Notes under the pieces: model-generated | Database searches by the model: none | Seen by the model: the letters and a program-made list of their open reading frames with translations, nothing else | What the model was told of the DNA's origin: nothing | NCBI RefSeq assembly: GCF_041381155.1 | Contig: NC_091143.1 | Coordinates: 39,137,996 to 39,201,995 of the forward strand | DNA: 64,000 bases | DNA from: Argopecten irradians | Taxonomy: Eukaryota; Mollusca; Bivalvia; Pectinida; Pectinidae | Direction: 5' to 3' | Translations under genes and position numbers: made by a program | In this document: positions 46,478 to 57,600 of the stretch, piece by piece | Position numbering within the stretch: the first letter of the stretch is position 1 | Layout of the letters: each line of letters opens with the position of its first letter

Positions 46478-49331
46478 GTAAGTCACAACAAAACCATATT
46501 TAAGAATGTGTTTTCTCTTACCCCCAGACAGGGATATCCGCAATTTTACCGATGTGAGATTTTTCTAAGACAAGCTACGCGGGATCTTGCAAGAATCATT
46601 CACCTTTTTTTGGGCGAGACAGGAAATATCAACCCTTGGGATAAGATTCCCCAGCTGTCAAACACACCGCAAAGCATGTGTTTCTTACCACTCGACTGTC
46701 CAGAGATTCTCTTGTCTCACTCCAAAAAGGGTGAATTATTTTATTAAACTTGTGCTTGCATGTCTAAATCATTGTAAAGTTTTTTCTCTATACAAACCAG
46801 AAACAAAGGATGTTTGTCGACTCTAAAGTAAAATTATTCGCAAAAGTTAATACTGTAGCTTTTGGGGCTGTGTACAGTAAATTTTGACAATTTATGAAAA
46901 TAGGCACATGCCTTGGGAATCTAAATACATGTATCGCCATTTATTTAACTGTAGAAATACACGTACAAAGCATATTTTATATAATTGATCAACATTTGCA
47001 ATTACAATATGATATTTTGATAATGATTTGGACATTTTCTGCGCTAATTCATACATGTGAATACCATGCGTGGTAACTACAAAAATTGCATGAAAATTTG
47101 CAACATATCAGAATCTTTAGCCTAAAATTACAGAAAATCGAAGTCAAGTTGCTGACCTTAAATTGAGGATTTCTAGCACAATAGCAAAATAAGCTAATTT
47201 ATTTTTATCCTACAGATTTAAACAAAACATAATAGTGCCTGAATCCGCGCCAAGGATTTTGCTATAGCATTTCCGGTCGAGACGCACTTCCGGAGGAGCC
47301 CAAAATTGTAATATCCCATTTGAGTTACACCTTATGTTTATTAAAAAATGAAACTTTAATCAAACCCTCAACGTTGAATGTACCTTTTTAAAAAATATGT
47401 TTGATTTTTAATTTTTTAAAATGCGACCCAATCTACTGTAGACTTCAACCTTTGTGAACGAGTGTAGATTTAAGCACTTCACTTCATTCGTAGTCTGCCA
47501 ATGTGATCAATCTTCATTTAAAAACAAAATCAGATTTTGACGTTTGATAGGAAAAGAACAGAAACGCATACAAGCTATCAAGATAAATGCCACATGCAAT
47601 TTTTCAACGACAAAATTCAATCAAGAAACAATGACGATGTTTTACCGATAATAAAAGTATTAGGGAAAATATCGGTATTGTTGTCGGAAAGACAATCTTG
47701 GGTCTGTAAGGTTCAAGATTGTGATCTCATGTATTATGTTGGTCCATGCCACTACAACATGAGGTCTTCTAACAACAGTTAATCGGTATGACAAAATCGA
47801 TTCCTATTTATACAAATTACATTTCCATACATCATTGTATGGATCCGCTAGCTTATGATTGGACAGCACCCGTTATCACTATTCCAGCGTTTTCGGTGTA
47901 TGAACCGAAGTCTTACAATGGCGACCAACCTCATTGCCACGAATTACATCCGTTATTAGACTTCATTTAATAAGTCAATATCAGATCTGATTTCCCCATG
48001 ATCATCATTTTATTTTTTACTTTTCCACATTGTGTGTTGACAACATCTAAAGATTCTACATGCCTATTTGTACCGTATGTGAAATCAAAGTACTGCAAGT
48101 ACTGAATTTCTAAAAACTGTGTGTTTTTATGAGTTTGAGCTTTACAATTTGGCAATGGCGTGAAAATTGAATTTTTTCAATACGTGTAATATTGGTAAAA
48201 TAAATTAGTAGACTAAAAAACATCTTTATATAGAAATGAATGAGCAACATTATGACATGTTTTTTTTCATACCGGGTGACCTCCATGTCAAAGATTTGTT
48301 ATGAATTAAATGACATGTATTGTCATTTAAGGGATTACCTTTATATCGAAGTTTTGTAGCAATAATTTTCGCACACCTTTATAATGTATATAAATATAGT
48401 GTTCGTATATAATGCTTGTAAAAGAAAGTAGTGAATCAGTATTTGCTATTTCTTACCACTCAGCAACGAAATTAGGCCAAGGGTGTATACTGGAATCAGT
48501 TTATCCGTCGGTCAAGACTAACACGATCTTTGCTCGGAACATGCTAATAAAAATAGTCTACGCACTCATATATATGGAACGCCATAGCTGTCTTGTATGG
48601 TTCAAATATACTATAAGAATTTGTGTTTTAATTATATCATATGGTTTTATAATTATATGATTTGATCTTATCAATATATGGTATCATTTCATCAACATTT
48701 GATTTAATTTGACCAAAATACCATTTGCTTCCACCATTATTTTATTTTCATTTGTTAGGTAATTATTTTCTTGCATCATTATATCAATCGATTTCATTAT
48801 TATTTGGTTTGGTGTCCGGCCGGGTCCCGACCAAAAAGACTTAAAACCACATCAGAAGTACATCATAAGCCTAATCAGAAGATGTTGTGACCAACGCATT
48901 AGGATTGGAAACGGCATGACTGACCTGATACCATATTTAACCTCATCAACAGTCTTATTCCTATACCGATGTACATTTTATCATGCTGTAGCGAAGACAT
49001 AATGAATGGAATACTATTTTTGTTTCAGGATCTTGTTGTCTGGTTGACATTGGGCACCCATCACATTCCGAAAGCGGAGGATATACCAAACACAGCCACC
49101 ACAAGTAGTGATTTATCGATACTGCTCACACCATTCAATTTTTTCAACGAAGACCCGTCCATGTCGTCTGCTGACGGCGTCTACATAACTCCGAAATCCG
49201 CATTCCAGCCAAAAGAGGGCCTAAATATACAAAGTAATTTCGTTGGTAAAACAAATTCGTGTCTACCAAAGCTATTCAGCTTCGATCAGCTAAAGAAAGA
49301 CGGGACTTCTATATTCTTCCCATACTCATGA
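44378..49331 (+). CDS. Copper amine oxidase (TPQ-type), membrane-anchored, two coding exons
   Basis: The joined exons give about 800 residues (numbered from GTG 44381). They oxidise primary amines to aldehyde, ammonia and hydrogen peroxide in the known family. The topaquinone precursor is Tyr493 in NYDYILDYMFYENG. Copper ligands are His542 and His544 (MHLHLFNF) and His711 in HHIPKAEDIPNT, encoded by exon 2. The catalytic Asp is probably Asp404 (FADGFTGLG), followed by GVDCPGHATF. Residues 16-37 form a hydrophobic signal anchor, suggesting a type II membrane ectoenzyme with several N-glycosylation sequons. Sequence style is closest to diamine oxidase (AOC1)-like members. The exon begins after TTTATGTTTTAG with no in-frame ATG, so a short upstream exon must supply the start Met; it was not found. 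A TIR element sits exactly at the stop codon. Confidence 0.92.
46478..49028. other. Amine oxidase intron
   Basis: Two neighbouring plus-strand open frames at 47537-47782 and 47788-47970 (the latter containing DPLAYDWTAPVITIPAFSVY) have some coding look but no recognised family or matching splice sites. The rest is AT-rich. Confidence 0.4.
49029..49331 (+). CDS. Copper amine oxidase terminal exon
   Basis: Acceptor TTGTTTCAG|GAT, phase 0, 100 codons and TGA 49329-49331. Begins DLVVWLTLGTHHIPKAEDIP with the third copper-binding His, then LLTPFNFFNEDPS, both strongly conserved in the family. Confidence 0.92.
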   Translation, partial: DLVVWLTLGTHHIPKAEDIPNTATTSSDLSILLTPFNFFNEDPSMSSADGVYITPKSAFQPKEGLNIQSNFVGKTNSCLPKLFSFDQLKKDGTSIFFPYS

Positions 49332-49332
49332 T

Positions 49333-49652
49333 CAATCTAATTAAAATCAGATTTGGAATTCCACTACGATACTGTACGCAACGCTCCAATACAAGATCTA
49401 ACAACTCCCCATTCAGGGTCACATCAGTATGACCCCAGTGGTGAGCCAATCAGCGTGTCGACTATGAAATCTTCGATGTGGTGGAATCTTTCGGAAGTAT
49501 AAACGGCTACTAGTGCGTCTCGAGAAGTTCCGATTCTAGGCAAGAGGTCATGCTGAGGTGACCCTGAACGGGGCGTTGTTGGATCCTGTATTTGAGCGTA
49601 ACGTAAAGCATCGTAGTGGAGCGGAATTACAAGCCTGATTTTAATTAGATTG
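49333..49652. mobile_element. TIR element inserted at the amine oxidase stop codon, 9-bp TSD
   Basis: Ends CAATCTAATTAAAATCAG and CTGATTTTAATTAGATTG with ~110-bp arms. Flanked by perfect ACTCATGAT at 49324-49332 and 49653-49661; the left copy contains the TGA stop of the gene. Related to copies at 22245 and 27148. A 9-bp duplication fits Mutator-like elements. Confidence 0.92.
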
Positions 49653-49661
49653 ACTCATGAT

Positions 49662-51485
49662 AAGATTGCTTCATCTGTGTGTATCCATGCCATACTGACA
49701 ATCCACCAGTTATCTGCGCACAAACGTTTACAAACATAACTTCTAGGACTCGTGTCACAAAATCTTGTATGAAATGACCACTCATCATGATCCATTATGG
49801 CTTAGCGATCTTAGAACTAACGCGAACAATTCTATTCTTGAAAGGGTCCAAAATCTTATGCTAAGAGACTTACTTGGTCTTCTAGTCTAGCAATAAGATA
49901 TGAGTTCATAAGTATAATATTTCATTTTAAATTTATCATCAAGATACCTGTGATGTTAATACTTGTAAACAATATGTTAATCCAACCACTTTTCTAGGTT
50001 ATAAATACATGTACATTTTAGGATAAATGCCTTACTGAAAGAAACAATTTTCTTAAAGATACTGTATAATTCCTGAACATGATTTAACGTTTTTATTGTT
50101 TATCAGATTCATTTTAAAACAAGTGTGTGTGAGGTATGCAGGCGTGTTCTTCACAGATTGGGAGTGTATATATAACGCTAACTGTATGATAGAGTGTCAT
50201 TTCATGTGTTAAATTGACAGGTGCCAGTATATTATACAAGTTTGGAATTTAATTTATGGCATGAAAATCACACGTTTAGTCCAAATGTGTTTCTTTTGGT
50301 TTTCTAATCAAAGGCGCAAAAGTTGTTACCTGAAACAGCTAGATAACACTTATTTTCATTTAGTTCTTTTGCTTTCTGTGAAAAAAGTAAACTATCTATG
50401 TAACGTTGGTTCAGGTAAACCAGTGCCATTATACAAATCGCCCAGTGATTTTGTCTAGTTTTATATTAGCTTTAGTATTAACTAAGCCTTTTTATCACAT
50501 TTTTATTAATTTCAACTAGGTTTGAAAGATTTTTTTTGCTGTGTGAATCTGCAAATTTTATTTCATAACTCGATAGAATTTTAAAAATAAACCATTGACA
50601 TCCATGCCGATAATTAATTTTCTAGAATACTTGATAAAATAAAATAAGTAGGATTCCGTTGGTTTTCCAGGGGATTATTTTTCGAAATCAATACGCAATC
50701 TCTATGTTTCTATTGTGAGAATCATGATAACATCAGGTTTCACGCCATTTTCGAATTTTGATTCATAGTGGCATGAAAAAAAATATGTGGCCAATCAGAA
50801 AGCCAGATTTAGTTTGAAAACAAAGAAAAAATAAGTGTTGTAATGTAATGTTAATCGTTTTGGTATTAGTATATATGCTTTGTGAAAAAAACCTTACCGA
50901 TACTAAGACCACTGCTTCATGTCTTTAAACTAAAGCGTGAAAAAAAGATTGATATAACATTAATATGTTTGTAAAATTATTGTATATTTTTAACATTTCA
51001 AAGTAAATTGATGTACATGTATCAATGTATATGACGTGAAGTCACTTTAATAAAGAGGTACTGTTACTAGGCCAAACTGGTGAAAGATGTCTGTCATGGT
51101 GTTGAAGTTCGTTACAATTTTCATCATGATATTAACAGACTCTAGTCAGTGTCTTGTGTTTGGAAGATATACATTATGTACGTGTGTATCGAACGGACTA
51201 TGTATGGTTCGGGTGATTTGCCCCCAAATCCGTAAAATTTTCAAAACAGTTATTTAGTATTTAAATTGCTGAATTCGACATATTTGATTTATTTGTTTCT
51301 AGTACACCCCTGATTTAATTGTAATGATAATTTTCTGATTTTTCAGCTTCAATTACCATGCTAACCACTCGAAATATGCATAAATTTTGATATTGATGTA
51401 ATTTTGACAATTTTGGCCATTTTTTGCTAAGTTTTTGTCTAAGAAACCAAAGAGCGCATCTTTGAAAAAACTTTATATTTTTAGA
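49662..51485. other. Intergenic DNA between convergent amine oxidase and ClpX genes
   Basis: Contains the dispersed repeat at 50648-50830. No gene seen. Confidence 0.4.
50648..50830. repeat. Dispersed repeat, copy 2
   Basis: Same ordered blocks as 17220-17385, on the same strand, downstream of the amine oxidase gene. Confidence 0.65.
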
Positions 51486-51491
51486 TTTATT
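51486..51491 (-). promoter_or_regulatory. Possible ClpX polyadenylation signal
   Basis: AATAAA on the minus strand about 40 bases past the stop; another lies at 51288-51293. Position only; which one is used is unknown. Confidence 0.35.
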
Positions 51492-51530
51492 GATAAAATC
51501 ACATACAATAGTTTAACAGAGACTTCAGTT

Positions 51531-51647
51531 TTAGGAGCTAGTAAAATAGTTTGGGGGTTGGCAGCCCTGGACTACTTCCTTTGTGATAATTACTCTCTTG
51601 ATGTTTGATCTAGGCACTTCAAACAGCGCTTCCTCCAACAGGTTCTC
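51531..51647 (-). CDS. CLPX: ClpX terminal exon
   Basis: Acceptor TTTTATTTCAG|GAG, 38 codons and TAA 51533-51531. Encodes [20 protein letters not shown] and ends QPPNYFTSS, the expected small-domain end of ClpX with a short tail. Confidence 0.92.
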   Translation of the reverse strand, partial: ENLLEEALFEVPRSNIKRVIITKEVVQGCQPPNYFTSS

Positions 51648-54600
51648 CTGAAATAAAATAATATATAAGAAACTAGAGGCTCAATGGGCATAAACGGTCA
51701 TCTAAATATTAATGCAGCCTATTTGACCTATGTGACCGTGAATGATGGTCAAGTCCACTCCTGAAATAAAATAATACATAAGAAACAAGAGGCCTAATGG
51801 ATCTTAATGGTCATCTGACCTATCTGTAGCCTATTTGACCCATGTGACTGTGAATGATGGTCAAGGTCATTCATATGCAAAAAACGTGATAGCCCCTTTC
51901 ATCCCAGAATACTAGTCCCTTCTAGTTTCCTCTCGAAAAAAATCGTACGTTTACTGGGATCCGGAGAAGACGTTACAAATATCTGACGTCATACATAAAA
52001 GGGACGGGCGACGTTAAAGGTGTTAGCCAATTTAACTCCTGTGACCATGAATGAAGGCCGAGGATATCCATATGAACATACATAGTAACCCTTCTTCCAC
52101 GCTTGTTCCATGTCTAATCTCAGGTTTCTAGGGATATAAATCATTGGCAAGTCGTTTAAAGATCTAAGCATTTTTAACCCCCGTGACTTTGAATGATAGT
52201 CAATGTCATTCTTGGTAGTACTTCATCCAAGCATACTACAAACACAATATAAATACACTGGGTCTTTCGATTATTAAGGGAAGTCATTTGAATAAAAAGT
52301 TTACGCACGGCGGACGGCGCACGACCACGGATGAAGCATGGTGACATACTGTAAACTAACTTTCTTGCGCGGCCATTAAATTTCGCGATTTCATATTCAA
52401 AATACGTTGCGGAGATCACATGTTGTGGAATGAAAATAAATTAAAATATATGTTTAATATATATTTAGTATTGTTTTTTTTTATTTATTTGCAAAGATAA
52501 ATTTTCGCAAATTCATTTTGATCACGAAATCCTCGAGAGTAAATCGCACGCGAAAGAAAGGTGATTTACAGTATAGGTCATCCTGACCATTCGGGTCAGA
52601 TGACCTATAAAAAGGAATAAGGAAAAAAGGAAATAGTCCTCAGACCTCGAAATCATCTGATATGCTGGTCATACTTACCAAAGAAAGACTCCAACCTCGA
52701 GGTCAAACTTTCTTTTGATAGGCTAGCCATACTTACCAACAAAAGACTCCGACCTCGAGCTCCAACTTTCTTTTGATAGGCTGACCATACTTACCAACAA
52801 AGCCCTCAGACCTCGAGCTCCAACTTTCTTTTGATAGGCTAGCCATACTTACCAACAAAAGACTCAGACCTCGAGCTCCAACTTTCTTCTGATAGGCTAG
52901 CCATACTTACCAACAAAGCCCTCAGACCTCGAGCTCCAACTTTCTTTTGATAGGCTAGCCATACTTACCAACAAAAGACTCAGACCTTGAGCTCCAACTT
53001 TCTTCCGATAGGCTGGCCACACTTACCAACAAAGCCCTCAGACCTCGAGCTCCAAATCTTCTGATAGGCTAGCCACACTTACCAACAACGCCCTCAGACC
53101 TCGAGCTCCAACTTTCTTTTGATAGGCTGGCCACACTTACCAACAACGACCCTCAGACCTCGAGCTCCAACTTTCTTTTGATAGGCTGGCCACACTTACC
53201 AACAAAGACTCAGACCTCAGAGCTCGAAATCATCTGATAGGCTAGCCACACTTACCAACAACGCCCTCAGACCTCGAGCTCCAACTTCTTTTAAGCTGGC
53301 CACACTTACCAACAACGCCCTCAGACCTCGAGCTCCAACTTTCTTCCGATAGGCTGGCCACACTTACCAACAACACCCTCAGACCTCGAGCTCCAACTTT
53401 CTTTTGATAGGCTAGCCATACTTACCAACAACGCCCTCAGACCTCGAGCTCCAACTTTCTCTGATAGGCTAGCCATACTTACCAACAACGCCCTCAGACC
53501 TCGAGCTCCAACTTTCTTCCGATAGGCTGGCCATACTTACCAACAAAGCCCTCAGACCTCGAGCTCCAACTTTCTTCTGATAGGCCGAGTCCGCAATGGC
53601 GTGCAAAGCGTCTGGTGTGAGAACCAGCTGACACTGATAAAGATACATCACAAACGAAATTCAAATAACAGTACTTTTTGTGTTTCTATTGTCATTTTTA
53701 AACATATATCGCACATTAAAAGACACTGAAATCTCACATAACTTTCCGTTTTCTGACACATGCATTGGATTGTTGCCTGACCTTGGAGATCTTGGCGCAC
53801 AACCAAGAATGATCTGTCTGTCAATAGAAAGGATCTTAGCCATTCACTTGTTTCCTTTGTCCTTTGAATTATTTATAAATTTTGCATTGCAGCATGCACA
53901 CAATAAAATGGTCAAACTCAATACAGCCAACAGATGATTGAATTTGTTCCAAAATGGATATGAAGAACTGCTGACAAAACAAACCCTACAACAAGAATGT
54001 TTACAATCGGACAGACCACAGATGAAAAGTGATTTGAATAGCTAGCCAACAATCTTATAAAGGTGGATCAAAAACATGGATATATATGAATGCATGTGTG
54101 ATAAGCTATAACTAGAATGATTTAATAGTTAAAGATGCTCCACCGCTGGCAAATGGTATTTTTTCACTATCAAAAACAGGAACAGACAGTTTAGTATTTT
54201 CTTCAGTTACAAAAGTTATTTACTTTACACCATTACCACCATTGAAAAGTTTGAGCTTCTAATTTTACTTCAAGTTAAAAATATGAAACATAATAAATTG
54301 CATCCCGAAAAAATTCCGTGGCACTATATTCCATATGACATGAAGTACTGATTGCGCATGCACCAAAGGCGGAATAAATTATTTCATTTTATTTTTGTGT
54401 TAATTAGGCATATATATATACACGATTAAATACCAATCATTGTTCAAATGATGAATACCATTTATGCTCTGTCGGAGGTGGAGCATCTTTAATGTTATGA
54501 CTAATTAATATTTGTAATATATTCTTTGTACAAAAGAAAGTTTGCAAATCCATATTAGCTTACATTTTCTGTCCTAAATCTAGCAATAAACTGCTTGGCT

Positions 54601-57600
54601 ATGGCATTTTTTGGCTCTGTCAGAATTTTCACAAGCATTTCTGTAGAAAGTCCATGAAACGGCACCAGTATAGGCATACGACCACAAAATTCAGGGATCA
54701 TTCCAAACTTGACAATGTGCTCAGGCTCTACGTGGGACAACTGACAGTCCGTCTCTTCATTCAATAGTTGTCCAAAACCATACACCTACGCAAAAATGAT
54801 ATTTTAACAATATAAGGATTGGAATCATTTCAAGTCATATAGAGGGTTTTTGTTCTTTTTCTTTCTTTAATTCATGAAGGTAATACTTAAGATTGAGATT
54901 TCTTGTTCTCTTACTTTCTTTAATTCATGAAGGTCATACTTAAGATTTGTTTTCTTGCTCTCTTACTTTTTTTAATTCATGAAGGTCATACTTAGATTTT
55001 AGATAGGTTTATCAAGGTATAATATTCTAGTCCTGAATGTTATGATGTGTGACGTGACATACAATGTATATAGAAGACAGAAATAATTGGATAATTTCAT
55101 GTCATTTTTATCAATCACCAAAATTGCATTCATATTGAGTTAAATACACTACTGTACATTGCTTATAATAAATTACAGATAAAAGTAGGCATATGTTATC
55201 AGAATACTCCTTGGGTTCTTATCAACCGATGGGACTAATTCACGTACCGTGTGCCTGATTATGTTTCTGTAGAACTAGTATCGCGGGATATAATCTTTGA
55301 GGTCATTCCATCACAATAGAAACAATGGGTACAATCATTCATCACAATAGAAACAATGTCCTACAATGCTTTCCATCACCAATAGAAACCATATCACCGA
55401 AACGTCATCCATCACCAATAGAAACAATAGTCCCGTACAACGTCATTCCATCACCAATAGAAACAATAGTCCCATACAACGTCATTCCATCACCAATAGA
55501 AACAATAGTCCCATACAACGTCATTCCATCACCAATAGAAACAATAGTCCCATACAACGTCATTCCATCACCAATAGAAACAATGGTCCCGTACAACCTC
55601 ATTCCATCACCAATAGAAACAATGGTCCCGTACAACTTCATTCCATCAACAATAGAAACAATGGTCCCGTCCACGTACAACTCTCCATCACAATAGAAAC
55701 AATGGTCCCTACAACTTCATTCCATCAACAATAGAAACAATGGTCCCGTACAACTTCATTCCATCAACAATAGAAACAATGGTCCCGTACAACCTCATTC
55801 CATCACCAATAGAAACAATGGTCCCATACAACTTCATTCCATCACCAATAGAAACAATAGTCCCATACAACTTCATTCCATCACCAATAGAAACAATAGT
55901 CCCGTACAACGTCATTCCATCACCAATAGAAACAATAGTCCCATACAACCTCATTCCATCACCAATAGAAACAATAGTCCCATACAACCTCATTCCATCA
56001 CCAATAGAAACAATGGTCCCGTACAACCTCATTCCATCACCAATAGAAACAATGGTCCCATACAACTTCATTCCATCAACAATAGAAACAATAGTCCCGT
56101 ACAACGTCATTCCATCACCAATAGAAACAATAGTCCCATACAACTTCATTCCATCACCAATAGAAACAATAGTCCCATACAACGTCATTCCATCACCAAT
56201 AGAAACAATAGTCCCATACAACGTCATTCCATCACCAATAGAAACAATAGTCCCATACAACGTCATTCCATCACCAATAGAAACAATAGTCCCATACAAC
56301 TTCATTCCATCACCAATAGAAACAATGGTCCCATACAACCTCATTCCATCACCAATAGAAACAATGGTCCCATACAACCTCATTCCATCACAATAGAAAC
56401 AATGGTCCCGTACAACTTCATTCCATCACCAATAGAAACAATGGTCCCATACAACTTCATTCCATCACAATAGAAACAACAGTCCCATACAATCACAATA
56501 GAAACAAAGTCCCATACAACTCATTCCATCACAATAGAAACAACAGTCCCATACAACTCATCCATCACCAATAGAAAAACAATAGTCCCATACAACGTCA
56601 TTCCATCACCAATAGAAACAATGCCCGTACAACTTCATTCCATCAAACCAATAGAAACAATGGTCCCATACAACCTCATTCCATCACCAATAGAAACAAC
56701 AGTCCCATACAACGTCATTCCATCACCAATAGAAACAACAGTCCCATACAACGTCATTCCATCACCAATAGAAACCATAGTCCCTAAAAAAATATCATCA
56801 GGTGTTAGTGGTACGTGAATTAGTCCCATTGTAATCACCTTCTGGCCTCTGCTGTTCTCTATGATTTTTTCCAGACCATTGAAAGCTCCGGATCCCACAA
56901 ACAGGATGTCAGTGGTATCAATCTCTTTGTAGGAAGAAGGCATTGACCTTTTGTCAGGAACTCTGACCTTTGTACCCTCTAGGATCTTGAGTAGTCTCTG
57001 CTGAACTCCCTCTCCGCCAACATCTCTGTCAGAATTTGGAGATGTGGTTTTCTTAAGCTTATCGATTTCATCAAGGAAGATTATCCCTGTAGCAAACAAA
57101 TGTTTATTTTCTACAGTCCTGATATACTGTATTGGCCAAAATTGTAGCTGTAACTCATATAGTATTGGATACAATGCTGATGTTAGAGGCATCACATAAA
57201 CCATGGGATGGGGGAGTTTAGGGACCGCAGAATCAAACCAAAAATAGATTCCTGGAAATCCCCTTTTGGGCACAAGATTTCATAGAGAGGTGAATGTTTC
57301 GGAGCCTGCTGATTGGGTATTCAGGGCGCATCAGTTTCAAATGTTTAATGTATGGGTAGGGCACTACATGTAGATATAAAATATGTAAAGAAATTTTAAA
57401 ATTCTGTCAAGTGTGTGTCTGACAGGGGGAGGTAATCAATATTGGAATTTCATGAATATTTTGGTCAATTTTTGGTGCGGAATTCAACATAAGATGGAAC
57501 CCCCCACATAAAAGTTTAGCAAGATGGTAGATCTTTATTTCTTTTTATTCACAGGTATGCCAGATGCCATTCTTCAAAATTAGTGACAGGTGACCAGACT

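Noticed and set aside
46478-46747. Extension of the amine oxidase frame to TAA 46745
   Set aside because: It skips the donor GAG|GTAAGT; the true continuation with the third copper His is at 49029.
55325-56818. Open frames of ~90-220 codons on both strands in the 39-bp repeat
   Set aside because: The repeat length is a multiple of three and it lies in a ClpX intron inside a TIR element.
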